From Hyperoodon ampullatus (lineage: Eukaryota; Chordata; Mammalia; Artiodactyla; Ziphiidae): DNA of 64,000 nt. A model generated the notes under the pieces. It was given only the letters and a program-made list of their open reading frames with translations, had not been told where the DNA came from and made no database searches. The translations under genes were made by a program, and so were the position numbers. The stretch covers positions 5,012,632 to 5,076,631 of the forward strand of contig OX457057.1 in the NCBI GenBank assembly GCA_949752795.1, read 5' to 3'. Shown here piece after piece: positions 11,906-22,079 of this stretch; position 1 is the stretch's first letter, and each line of letters opens with the position of its first letter.

Positions 11906-12339
11906 CAGCTAGAACCCTTTTCTAAAGGACTCTCTCCCCGGACCTGGACTCCAGCCAGGAGAGGTGCAGCCTCTTGACCCCTCAGCAAGGTGGAATATAG
12001 AATGGACGCTGGGCTGGGAGTCAGGAGACCCACCCACATTATGGCCTGGCAATGATGATCAAATGAAATAGCCTAGTGAAAAATGCTTTGAAAGCCATAA
12101 AGATGTCCAAGGCTACCTATTACTGCCATGCAGCTGGTTTATTCTATTATAAATCCCTTGAGGTCTGTTTGAATTGTGTCTCAGCCTACCAGAATATCAG
12201 CAGCGTCCTTCTCAATGATGTTATTCATGGGATTTCATAAGAATACTTTCTGTGCCCTTATTCAAGCCGTCGATTGAAATGTCTCATGTGGTAGGGTGGA
12301 GGGCAAAGCCTGTGATGGGCTTTGGCCTCCCTCTGGGGT

Positions 12340-12585
12340 GACTGGGATCTGTTATTCCCTACTTTGCAAGTTTGGTCATTCAACCAAGGATGAATCTCCC
12401 CACCTGTACCACCATCTAATTTTCAAGGATACACAAGGGACTTTGCTGTCTGCCTGGCCGAAATCTAGAGGCACTGAGACGTACAGAATGCGAGTCCTGT
12501 CAATAGAGATGAGATGGTTTGTCATGACTCACTCTGATGACGCTCATCAGCTCCCGGTGGTCACAGCTTTATTCTAAGTGCTCCC
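12340..12585 (-). mobile_element. CR1/L3-type LINE, antisense reverse-transcriptase segment
   Basis: Probably the same element as 11420-11905, further toward its 5' end. The reverse complement resembles the RT region that in intact copies encodes FSKAFD-like motifs. The plus strand shows TTGGTCATTCAACC at about 12373, CCGAAATCTAGAGGC at 12459 and GAGATGAGATGGTTTGTCATG at 12507. The order on the minus strand, RT then 3' end, is correct. The DNA in between (11906-12339) is too diverged to assign. Confidence 0.55.
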
Positions 12586-12693
12586 CAAACCTGTAATCCC
12601 TGGCATTTCATCACAGAGGACAAAATAAACAAGTCCCAGCAACTCCATGAAGGCACCTGGTAAAGACCATGGTGAACTGCTGCTGATCTAACT

Positions 12694-12925
12694 CAGGGTC
12701 TCTCAATCTCGGCACTACTGACATTTTGGGCAGGATAACTGCTCACTGGGGTGGGGGGCTGGCCTGTGCATTGTAGGATGTTTAGCAACATCCCTGTCCT
12801 CTGCCTACCGGGTACCAGTAATGCTCACCTCCAGCTGGGACAGTACAGAATGTCTCCCGACATCGCCAAATGTCTCTTGGGTGGAGAGGTGGGAGTGGAA
12901 TTGCCCCTGTTGAGGACTGTGGGTC
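12694..12925 (-). mobile_element. MER20 (second copy)
   Basis: About 230 bp in the same orientation as the copy at 6050: CTCGGCACTACTGACATTTTGG at its left, TGTGCATTGTAGGATGTTTAGCA in the middle, and GAATGTCTCCCGACATCGCC toward the right. It lies next to, possibly within, the CR1/L3 relic. Confidence 0.85.
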
Positions 12926-12929
12926 TAAC

Positions 12930-13750
12930 TAAAAGAGAGAGGGCAGAAATATTTAGGACAATGGTATCAACCATAACTACCATGTTTTCTGAACTTGGCT
13001 TCAGAATCACACTAGTTTGCTGCCCTAATTGTGTTTTGCAAAGGCCAGCATTAAAATGAGTTCATATGCTTTGATTTTGCTCTGTCAACATTGAGTAATG
13101 TGGTCCAGTAGCACGTTTGGTGACTGGGGCAGGCATGGGGGGGAACAAGATTGAGAATAATACTCGGGGCCTAGATAACTGGTTAAGTGGGTGGTCCACG
13201 AGAGAGCAACCGGAGTCGGACTTGATTCTTGGAGGAGATGTTGATGGAATCCCAGGTCTCATCGGTGCATGTCTATAGCAAAGGAGCTTCGGGACTTTAT
13301 TACTGTGGTCTGAGACAGCAAAACCAAATAAAGGGGGATCTCTTAAGCTCCTTTGGTGTTAAGTAATCACTCATGCAGGTAGGTTGGTGGTCAGGGGAGA
13401 CCACACAGGTGCTTTGTTCAGAAGTTATTGTTTCCATTAGAAAGAGTAATGATTTTCATCTACCAGCAAGAATAAGCCTATGTTATCACAGGCTGAGGAT
13501 GAGAATAATGGGAAATCTCCAACTTTACCAAAGTATCTGGTTTATGCCCTGGGAGGTAATAGCAATTGTGGGAGGTGAGTCAAAGCCTGTCAAACAAGAG
13601 ATTATTCATCATTATTATCTTTATTTTGAAAACTCGCTCTCCAAAGGGTCCAGGCTGTGCTTTGCTTCTCGAAGGTACATTTCCACTTTAAAATGTAAGC
13701 TGTTTTGAGATGATCTGAGCATAAGAATGCATCCAGTTACAGAAAATAAT
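12930..13750. other. Unique non-coding DNA, no feature seen
   Basis: I see no recognised repeat, no coding similarity and no notable motif cluster. The 111-codon plus frame at 13373-13708 has no family resemblance. Confidence 0.3.
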
Positions 13751-13766
13751 TTCCCTAGCTTTTCTT

Positions 13767-14084
13767 TCTTTTTTTTTCTTTTTAATAAATTTTATTTTTG
13801 GCTGTGTTGGGTCTTGGTTGCTGCACATGGGCTTTTCTCTGGTTGCGGTGAGTGGGGGCTACTCTTTGTTGCAGTTTGTGGGCTTCTCATTGTTGTGACT
13901 TCTCTTGTTATGGAGCACGGGCTCTAGGCACGCGGGCTCAGTAGTCGTGGCATGCAGGCTCAGTAGTTGTGGCACACGGGCTTAGTTGCTCCACGGCATG
14001 TGGGATCTTCCTGGACCAAGGCTCGAACCGTGTCCCCTGCATTGGTAGGCAGATTCTTAACCACTGCGCCACCAGGGAACCCCC
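13767..14084 (-). mobile_element. CHR SINE, long type, minus strand
   Basis: A full-length reverse-oriented CHR SINE with its pyrimidine tail at the left and tRNA-like head at the right (rc of GGGTTCCCTGGTGGCGCAG). A perfect 15-bp TSD, TCCCTAGCTTTTCTT, lies at 13752-13766 and 14085-14099. Several CpG-decay changes mark it as older than the short type. Confidence 0.93.
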
Positions 14085-14524
14085 TCCCTAGCTTTTCTTG
14101 AAATAAAAAATAGCCCAACATGCCTAGGAAATGGGAATTATGGTGGCCACTACATTATTTTCTAGATCGATCACCTTACCAACTAAAGGCCCGTCATCCA
14201 GTTAATGGTGAAAAATTGTCTATTTGAAGAGAGAGTAATTGCCTAGGAGCAGAGAGGCCAAGTCTGTTTTTTTTTTCCAAAAATTGGGGTTTGGCATCAA
14301 TTTCACTTGGACTTTTGTATGTGGCAGCTGGGACCTCAGCTGGAGAACTTGGGTGGGAACCCAAAACTGGGTCAGGAAGGGGAGGCAGCTGCCCTGGACT
14401 GGCTTCCGGAATCCGGCCTGGGCCTTGGCCCGTCAGCTGGACAGAGCTCAGGCCGTCCCGCCCTCCTGCTAGAATGTTCTCATGAGCCCACAGAGCATTC
14501 AGAAATATGTGTATTTTGTTTGCT

Positions 14525-15060
14525 TTTTAAAAAAACTTGTGTTTTTATTGTGACATTAAGCATATGCACAAAAAAGTGTGCCAAACAAGAAGTTTTTAAC
14601 TGTGATATAGTTAATTTGTCTATTCTTTTTCCTTTGCTGCCTGTGCTTTTGGTGTCATATCAAAGAAATTATTGCCAAATCCAAAAAACAAAACAAAACA
14701 AAAAGTGTGCCAAACAAAACAGGGCAGGTCAGTGAAAGTGTGAAAAGCATCTATTTCAATAATGTACCAGCACCTAAGAAGCCCACTCCCCTAATCACCC
14801 CCTCCTTAAAGACAACCACTACCTTGATTTCTAAAATGATAATTTAGTTTTGTCTGTTTTCTCAGTTTTTTGAGCTTGAAAAGTTTTAAACCTACAGAGA
14901 AGTTGCAAAAGGGATATAATGAATACCTGTCCACCCTTCACCTCGATGGACTGACTATAACTATTTTGCCGCGTCTGCTTTTCCCACCTGAGAAATTCTT
15001 AGATGCCAACCTTGGAGCCAGGCTTCTGTGTCATCAGATTACATTCAGGTCAGTTTCCCA
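14525..15060 (-). mobile_element. Old L1M 3' end, antisense
   Basis: The plus strand reads as antisense L1M 3'-UTR: TTGTGACATTAAGCATATGC near 14548, AGAAGCCCACTCCCCTAATC near 14776, AACCACTACCTTGATTTCTA near 14813, and CAGAGAAGTTGCAAAAGGG near 14894. It is interrupted by the small tailed insertion at 14589-14698. Confidence 0.65.
14589..14698 (+). mobile_element. ~110-bp A-tailed insertion made of antisense L1 ORF2
   Basis: This stretch is bounded by an approximately 19-bp duplication (AAAAAGTGTGCCAAACAA core) at 14570-14588 and 14699-14717. The body (TGCTTTTGGTGTCATATCAA near 14643) is antisense to L1 ORF2, yet the A-rich tail (AAAAAACAAAACAAAACA) is on its plus-strand 3' side. The structure fits a twin-primed L1 insertion that kept only the inverted 5' segment plus tail, or retroposition of an antisense transcript. 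Confidence 0.6.
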
Positions 15061-15229
15061 GACAGAACCCTGACTGGTGCTGAGTACCCATTTGAGGCTT
15101 CTGGTGAAATGAAGAGGGTGGGGCCTCTTTGGAGCCCCCAGGAGTCCAGGTTCAGTTATCTGGGAAAAATGACCAATCAACCCATCAGTGAATGAATTCA
15201 TTAAACTCTCCCTCTCCCCTTTCTTCTTC

Positions 15230-15420
15230 CTGTCTTTTCTCCTTTCTTCCTTTCAACAGATACTTTCTGAACACAGAAAGTCTTCGGGTGCTAGGATACA
15301 AGATAGGCAAGATGGGTCTGATCTTTGCCTTCATGGATCTTACCTACTGGGTGTGAGGGGGAAGCCTGATCATTATACAGATAATGACAAAAAGTGTTTT
15401 ACAGAGAGTAGAGGTTAGTT
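15230..15420 (-). mobile_element. L2 3' region, antisense
   Basis: The plus strand reads as the reverse of the L2 3' end: CAACAGATACTTTCTGAACA, GTGCTAGGATACAAGA, CTTTGCCTTCATGGATCTTAC. It is diverged and not coding. Confidence 0.6.
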
Positions 15421-15504
15421 AGGAAGGGGACCAACCTAGTCTAGGAGGGTCAGGGTGGCTTTCTGTGGGTAGGAACCTCGAAACAGAAGGATGAGACTGT
15501 GCTT

Positions 15505-15845
15505 TGGAATGAACTGTGTCCCCCCACATTCACATGTTGAAGTCTTAACTTTCAGTGTATTTGGAGGTGAGGCTTTTCTGGGGGCAGTTAGGGTTAGATG
15601 AGGTCCTGGGGCCCTCATGATGCGATTAGAGTTCAGAACAGAGTTCACTCTCCACCATGTGAGGACACAGGGAGAAGGTGGCCGTCTGCCATTCAGGAAC
15701 GGGGCTTCACCAGACACCGAACCCTGCCACACCTTGATCGTGAACCTTCTGGGCTCCAGCACTGTGATAAAATTAAGTTTTGTTTTTTAAGCCACCCAGT
15801 CTGTGATATTTTGTTACAGCAGCTAGAGCAGTATAAGACTGATGG
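15505..15845 (+). mobile_element. MLT1-type LTR (ERVL-MaLR), solitary
   Basis: A solitary LTR with the MaLR/MLT1 landmarks in order: TGAACTGTGTCCCCCCACAT at about 15509, ACATGTTGAAGTC, a GGGCCCTCATGATGCGATTA stretch near 15609, CCACCATGTGAGGACACAGG, GCACTGTGATAAAATTAAG, and TTTTAAGCCACCCAGTCTGTG near 15785. There are no flanking internal sequences or second LTR. It is an ancient endogenous retroviral relic without genes. Confidence 0.85.
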
Positions 15846-15849
15846 CGTC

Positions 15850-17555
15850 ATGCAGGAAAGAAGAGGGAGAAGAGGTTTCCAGCCAGGGCTAGCGCACGCC
15901 CTATGTACTCAGAGTGCTGTAAGCCATTCTAACAAGTGCACTGAGCACTCAGACGCACCCAGCCATTCACAGAGCCCGCACAACTGGACACAGGGTCTGG
16001 AGGAGGGTGCCTCCCTGGTGGAGTGGCAGCTGTAAGAGCTGGCTGAGTAGGAGATGGTGCAGACCAGACAAAGGCAGGGAGTATGATGGAGGAAGAACAC
16101 AGGAAAGAACACTCTCTTGGTAGGCCAGGGAAAGTTAGAGGAATTTTGACTAAGCTTGGCCTGAAGCATTTGGAGGGTGGAGAAGAGGGTGGGGGGGCAT
16201 GCCAGTGCTGTGTTCTGGGCTTAGCTAGACTTGGAGCAAATCTGGAAATTGCTTCTTAGACCTGCCCACAGTGTTTGGGTTTGGAAACTTTCCAGATTTA
16301 AATCTAGTCTTGCTTTGGGAAATGAGATGTCTTCAAATTCTCCTAACTCTGCTCTTAAAACCCTGAATAGTGAGATCTGGTAAGCAAAGAGGTTGTTAAG
16401 AATTGAGTTTACTTTTTCCCATTATAAACTAATATATGCTTATTACAGAAAATTCAGAAAGTGTAGAAAAGTAGAAAGAAAAAAAATAAGTGGTTGTGTT
16501 TTACTGATGTGTGGCATTAGTTCTAGAAATTTCATTGAGTGGAAGATGGCAGGCTTTATTCCTTTTATTTCTTGTTTGATGAAAACCCCCCCCCACAAAA
16601 ACCAAGCCCTGTGCTCCTTTGGGAATCACCCTGAGGCTCAGGCATAACAAATTATCTTAGTAATTACAAGGAAAATGATACAGCTGAGAAGAAGTTCCCC
16701 ATCCTTAAGGCAAGCTGAGGAACACGGTTGGGGGGTGTGAGATGGTGATGACCTTCTCCAAAGCACTGAGCTGGGTGAGTCCCCCACGGGCCACCACTGG
16801 CACTGGGCAATTGCCATGACTGAGCTTGGATCACCCGTCATGGGGGATGGTCTATGCCTGACACATCTGAGCTCACCTCCAGGGTGGAGGGCAGAAGCCT
16901 GTCTCCATCTGAGCTGCAAGAGTTCTCTTTCCTTTCTCTCCACATTCACATTCTGTGACTTCTCCTTCAACCTCTTTATGAAGTCAAACACTGGAAATGT
17001 ATAATTTTTAGTTTTTTGTTTTCCTGGTCAGAGGACTTATTTATTTCGGTTTACATCCCCTTTGCTTCCAGAAGGGTTTGTGATGGCTTGTTATAAAATT
17101 CACTTTTCAACAGGGCTGCCAAATAGAAGTAAAAACTAAAAACAACAGTATTCCTAACATTACTGTAATTTATGTTTAGCTATGAGTGCCCTGGTAGCAG
17201 GAGGAAACGATGATGGTGCATGATTATTTGTTTAGGTGGAAACAGATCAACTCAGAGCACAGGGCCACTCTGTCACTAAGTCCTCCAAGGAGCTGATTGC
17301 CCAGGATCTTACTTGAGGGATGTTAACCAAGATAAAGGCCCATGCTGGGCCTTACATGGCTTAGAGCACATGTGTGTTTCCTGTAACCATCTCTTAATGA
17401 GTTGTGGCCTAATAGAACAGGACTTGGGAAGTGAGGGGTCTAAAAACAGGGACCCCTGCTAGGGACCAGTGTGCTGAGTGCTCATGGTGAGTAGCCATGT
17501 GCTGGAACCCTTGGATGTGCTGACGGAGCTTCCAGTCCAGTTGGGGAGGTGGGAC
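15850..17555. other. Unique non-coding DNA
   Basis: Mostly unassigned. A short A-rich patch near 16430-16490 resembles an old L1M 3' UTR but is too short to call. A C-run lies at 16584-16594. There is no coding similarity. Confidence 0.3.
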
Positions 17556-17559
17556 GTCA

Positions 17560-17990
17560 CTCCTAGGTCCTTCCCTTGTTCAAGACCCCTGAGGGTATTC
17601 CCACTTCCCACTAGAGGAACTAGTTCAAACTCCTTAGGACTCCTTTCATGGTCCTGATGGTTGGGACTCAGTTTACTTTCCTGCCTTTAGCTCTCACCCA
17701 CCTCCTCCTCACACTGCCTTTCACCCCCTGGGGCAAAATAGCTTTGGCAACTTCTTGGGAGCGTCCTGCAACTCACTGTTCCAGGGTTGGCTAGCCACGA
17801 GCAGCTGACGGGCGCCCTTGGGTCCCAGTGATCGTCCTACTGTGGGAAGCCCCTGGCAGGAGACCAGAGGAGTCTTTTGGGTGCTAGTCTCCTGGCTGGC
17901 TTGCCGAAGTCTGCCGGCTTCCTGAATAAAGCATCTTTCTTCTTCTACCAACCCTCATCTCTTGGACATTGACATTTGGGTGACGAGCAG
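17560..17990 (+). mobile_element. Possible L2 fragment followed by LTR-like end
   Basis: 17560-17720 has the CT-rich texture and order of L2 3' sequence. 17725-17990 ends with a polyadenylation-type context (CTGAATAAAGCATCTTTC near 17921) followed by a C-rich tail, as in the R-U5 part of some LTRs. Neither is diverse enough in landmarks for a firm call. Confidence 0.3.
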
Positions 17991-18154
17991 CTGAACCTGA
18001 GTTCAGTTCCGGCTCTGGCTGGTAACACTTCAGTCCCACTGCCCTGGGATGCCCAGCTCTGTGTCCTTCCCAAAGGCCCCTTGGTGGGCTCCCAGAATTC
18101 TGCTTCTGTCCTTACAGCACCAGTGCCTGCACTGCCTCTGTGCTTGTCTACCTG

Positions 18155-18270
18155 ACTCCCTTACTAGGTTGTAAACTCCACAGAGAGAGAGGCCGTGGCT
18201 CTTTCCACTTGTTTTCCTTCCCCTAGGCCTTTGCACTTAATAGGTACTTAATTCCTATTAGCTGAGTTGA
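18155..18270 (+). mobile_element. L2 3'-end fragment
   Basis: A relic of the L2 tail in sense orientation: GGTTGTAAACTCCACAGAGA near 18169 and TTTGCACTTAATAGGTACTTAAT near 18231. Confidence 0.55.
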
Positions 18271-18289
18271 CCCACGAAGCACCTAGAGT

Positions 18290-19000
18290 TTGCAAGGCCT
18301 GAAGAACAGCATCCCACACAATTAGTGCACAAAGTCCTGAGTGCAGACAGACACTCACAGGGGACAAGAGGGAGGCCTGGGTGGGAACCCCTTCCTCATT
18401 CAGGAGGAGGAAAGGAGGGCTTTGAAAAGGAAGACTTGGAGCCCTGCCTCTGTCTGTGTGTTTCTCTCGCAGCGGGATTTGGAAAGCAGGGCAGTGATGG
18501 AGGGTCAACCTTGTGGTCAGTGCCATCCGGGGCACCCTGGGAGTAGGAGGAAGGTGCAAAAGGAGCCAGCCTCTTAAGGAACCTTTAATTCCTACCTGGG
18601 GCCTCAGATTTATTCCAGCGAGATTCTCTTAGAGCCAACCATGGGGATACAAGATAAACGCTGGCTGAGTCATGCAGAGAAACAGCATGCACAGAAATGA
18701 GAGGAGGTAAAGGAAACTCTGAGCTGGAGCCTTGGCAGAGGTGTGAGGGGACCCTGATGGTGACAGGAGGGTTGGTGGGGGGGACAGGCAGACACAGCCC
18801 TTGCACAGAGCACGTGCTGAATAAAACTTCAGTGGCTTGTTGGTTTCTTGCTTTAACTGACATGAACAGGATGCCAGGGAGAATCCGGACAGGCCAGGGA
18901 TGAGCTTGGCTCCGTGTGGGGCGAGAGACCCGCCCGTCCCAGCCAGAAGGTCTGTGAAGAGACAAGGAGCTGGGCCTGGCCAGGAGGGCACATTCTAACC
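18290..19000. other. Unique non-coding DNA, no gene seen
   Basis: GC-balanced stretch with overlapping chance frames on both strands (up to 139 codons on minus at 19004-18585). None looks like a protein I know, and no splice-flanked conserved frame stands out. Confidence 0.3.
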
Positions 19001-19315
19001 CCACATCTACACAGAATCAGTAGAACTTTTACAAGTTGATGACTTTGTCTCGACTGTTTAAATTTCCTAAGACATTGGGACCCCTTACGAGTGGCTCTGA
19101 AAGGAATTGCATTGCTAATAAATGCAAACTGTAAAATATTCATTTAAGATGATTATTTCATATTATTGAGTAAGTGTAGAAAGAATTAACTTTCTGCTCA
19201 CTTATGGTAGAATTCATAACTCTCTGAGCTATCTAGTGAATTAAATGTTTAACCCAATTTATATGCTTTAAGTGACTTAAAGATAAATGTTATGGTTTAG
19301 TGCTGGAGATGAGAC
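19001..19315. promoter_or_regulatory. Candidate conserved non-coding element (AT-rich)
   Basis: An abrupt AT-rich island, not attributable to a repeat, with several ATTA/TAAT cores (GTGAATTAAATG, TAATAAATGC). Flanks are GC-rich. It may be an enhancer-like element; this rests on composition only. Confidence 0.25.
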
Positions 19316-19529
19316 CAAGGGAAATAAACAGATGCTTCAGGCCTCCTGCCAACCTTCCTGGGTGAGAAGCCCTTGGGAGGCCAGACAGCCTCCCAAGGAA
19401 TTAGGGTTAGGGGTCAGCAGGGGCCGCTCATCCACTAACCCTGGGTAAGGGGGCCAAGGGTCACATCCCCTTGGCCGTGGTTCTCCCTTTTCCCCAGTGG
19501 TGGCCGTTCATGGATGGGAGGGAGCAAGG

Positions 19530-19660
19530 AAGCTGGCAGTTCACTTTTGGCTGTGTGACCTTGGTCAAGGTCGCATCCCTCACTGAGTCTCAGGCGCCTC
19601 GTCTTCAACCTGGCGTGACAATCCTTATTCCTCAGGGTGGTGTAGGGATTTGATTGCATA
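19530..19660 (+). mobile_element. MIR SINE
   Basis: MIR core: GGCTGTGTGACCTTGGTCAAGG near 19549, ACTGAGTCTCAGGCGCCTCGTC and GGTGTAGGGATTTGATTGCAT. It is an ancient tRNA-derived SINE in sense orientation. Confidence 0.7.
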
Positions 19661-19664
19661 ACCT

Positions 19665-20435
19665 GGACCCAGTCCCCGGCCCACAGACTGCAGTGCAGGT
19701 GGGAGAGGCCCTCAGAGTTGTCTGTCTGAACCCTCTGCTCTCGGGCAGCATAGGGATGGGCAGTTTTGGTGGAAATCACAGCTTGGGGAATTTCTGCTGC
19801 ATCTCTCGGGCTGGCTTTGCTCTTTTTCCTCTTCCTCCCTTTTCTTTCTGCTTTTTCCTCCCCCAGTTCAGCACTGGTCCTGCTTGTGGAGGGAGGCGGG
19901 GCTTGGCCAGGACTGGGGAGGGGACCTTCCTGTTTCCTTCCTTGCCTGGAACCTCTCAGGAGCCCAGACAGATCTGGGGTTGGGCCAGGCCTGCTTCCCC
20001 AGGGCGTGGTGGGATGGGAGGTATGGGGGCTGGAGGGGGCTCAGGCAGAAGAGAGCATGGAAGCTGTGGTGGCCTCTTTGGGGCAGGCTAGTCTGTCTGC
20101 AGGGACAGGCCAGAGCTTGCATCTGGGCCCAGGTGCAGGTACCAGCAGAGGATGGCCTCTGCTGGCCAGTCCTTAATTTGGGGGAAAAAGTTCTAGCCCC
20201 AAACATCCCAACCGCTGTCCACACAGCATCCGTACAGACACCTCCTGGTTTGGAACCTGCTGTTGTGTGTGTGAGCGCTAGCTACTGATTTCTGTCTTGG
20301 CCCTGAAGGAATCTACCACAGACTTCGTGGCTCCTTGGTAATGTTGGGGTCGAACTGGCGGTTAGACGTTCCAGTTTGGATTGTGTTACTTTGCTATGAA
20401 AACTCTTCAGATGCTCCAGCTGCCCTTACACTAAG
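19665..20435. other. GC-rich unique DNA
   Basis: G-rich on the plus strand around 19880-20060, with three overlapping frames of 134-145 codons in different phases. Overlap in all three phases argues that stop-codon scarcity, not coding, explains them. There is no repeat. Confidence 0.35.
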
Positions 20436-20439
20436 CCTC

Positions 20440-20770
20440 TGGACTTCTTCCCAAGTTTCTAGCACCGTCTCTGGCCCTTCCCCACGCTCTCTGTTCTGCA
20501 GATACCCGGTCCTCCCTCAATATGACACACAGGCTCACACCTTATCATTCAGGTCTCAGCTGGAACCTCCTCAAGGGGCGACCACTGATCACTCTGTTTA
20601 TATCAACCCCTCCCCTGTTCTCTGTCTCCTGGCATGTTTGTTTCCTTCAGGACATTTATCTCAGTCTGTAGCTATTTTATTGTTTTGTTCCTTTCCTTTT
20701 TGGTCCATTCTCCCCTGGAATGTAAACTCTGTGAAGGAGGAGACTCCACTGGCCTGTTAATATGTGTTGT
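20440..20770 (+). mobile_element. L2 LINE 3' end
   Basis: Sense L2: CATTCAGGTCTCAGCTGGAAC near 20546, CTCAAGGGGCGACCACTGATC, GGACATTTATCTCAGTCTGTAGC and GGAATGTAAACTCTGTGAAGG near 20717. Continuity with the L2 downstream is uncertain. Confidence 0.7.
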
Positions 20771-20839
20771 CTGAGACCTTGTCCTTCCCAATAGTCACCC
20801 CTCCTCCCAGTTCCCCCAGGCCCCTGGGACTGCAAACTG

Positions 20840-21355
20840 TGGATGCCCGGGCCCTCTTCCAGCCTCACCTCCTTGACTAAATGCACAGTCACGCTCCTTC
20901 TGACTCTGCTCCGTTCTCCACTGCATTGTTCTCACTTGGTGAAGCCACAGCCCGGGTTAAATCTGCTCCTGCCTGCTCCTCGCTTGGCCGGTGGGCTGGC
21001 CGCACAGTTCCGTGATGCTGCCCAGAGGTACCCATGGTCCCCTATCTGCTCTCCAAGGTGACTCGTGTACCCCTGCTCCCTTTCCTCCAGCCCCCAACAC
21101 TTCTCCTGCCCTCTCTGGCCAACGACCTTGCTAATCAGACGCCATCACATAGAACTTCCTCAGGCTCCTCCTGCCAAACCTGCCAGCTCCTGCACCTGCG
21201 CCGTGAACGACCTTCTCCATGGTTGCCGGGAGGCCCTGGCTCTGTCCTCGCTGTTCTTCTCCACCCTCCCAAGCATCTGTTTTTCTCTCCTGGATCTTCC
21301 CGTCAGCATACAAACGTGCCATGATTCCTCCCATCTTAAAAATATCCCTCTCGAT
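20840..21355 (+). mobile_element. L2 LINE, ORF2-side fragment, left of L1MB insertion
   Basis: CT-rich sense L2 text. The clearest part is GTCAGCATACAAACGTGCCA near 21302, then CTCCCATCTTAAAAATATCC near 21325, which precede the RT region in L2. The homologous point in the 60-kb L2 is at about 60219-60250. The left boundary is uncertain. Confidence 0.6.
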
Positions 21356-22055
21356 GTGGAGAAATTGGAACCCTTGTGCATGGCTGGTGGGGATGTAAAA
21401 TGGTGCAGCTGCTATGGAAAACAGTATGACTGTTCTTCAAAAAATTAAAAATAGAATTAGCATATGATCCTGTAATTCCATTTCTGGGTATAGCCCCAAA
21501 AGAACTGAAAGAAGGGTCTCAAAGAGGTATTTGTACACCCATGATCACAGCAGCATTATTCACAGTAACCAAAAGCTGGAGACAACACAAAGGTCCATCA
21601 AGGGTTGAATGGATAAATAAAATGTGGTAGATCCATACAATGGAATATTATTCAGCCTTAAAAAGGAATGAAATTCTGACACCGGCTACAACATGAATGA
21701 ACCTTGGGGAAGACATTGTGCTCAGGGAAATAAACTAGTCCCAAAAGGACAAATACTGTATGATTCCTCTTTTATGAGCTACTTAGAGCAGTCAAAATTC
21801 ATAGAGGCTGAAAGTAGAAGGGTGGGTTCCAGGGACTGGGGAGGAGGGAGAATGGTGCATTAGTGTTGACTGGGGGCAGAGTTTCAGTTTTGCAAGATGA
21901 ACAGTTCTGGCGATGGACGGGGTGATGGTTGCACAGCAGTGGGAATGTACTTAATGCCACCGAACTGCACACTAAATACGGTTAAGATGGTAAAGTGTAT
22001 GTTATGTGTATTTTACCACAATTAAGAATTTAATAAAAGTAACATACAGAAGCTT
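21356..22055 (+). mobile_element. L1MB-like LINE 3' end, inserted in L2
   Basis: Sense ORF2 C-terminal DNA followed by a typical L1MB 3' UTR: GGTGGGGATGTAAAATGGTGCAG near 21389, ATACAATGGAATATTATTCAGCC near 21636, GATGGTTGCACAGCAGTGGGA near 21925, and an end near CCACAATTAAGAATTTAATAAAA. The ORF2 part is broken. L2 sequence lies on both sides, so the L1 inserted into the L2. Confidence 0.85.
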
Positions 22056-22079
22056 GGAAAGTCTAGAAAGTTGTGAAGA

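Noticed and set aside
15505..15845. Intact endogenous retrovirus
   Set aside because: Only a solitary MLT1-type LTR is present; no internal genes or partner LTR were found within the window.
19654..20288. Three overlapping plus frames of 134-145 codons
   Set aside because: Open in three phases at once, so the cause is GC-rich composition, not coding.
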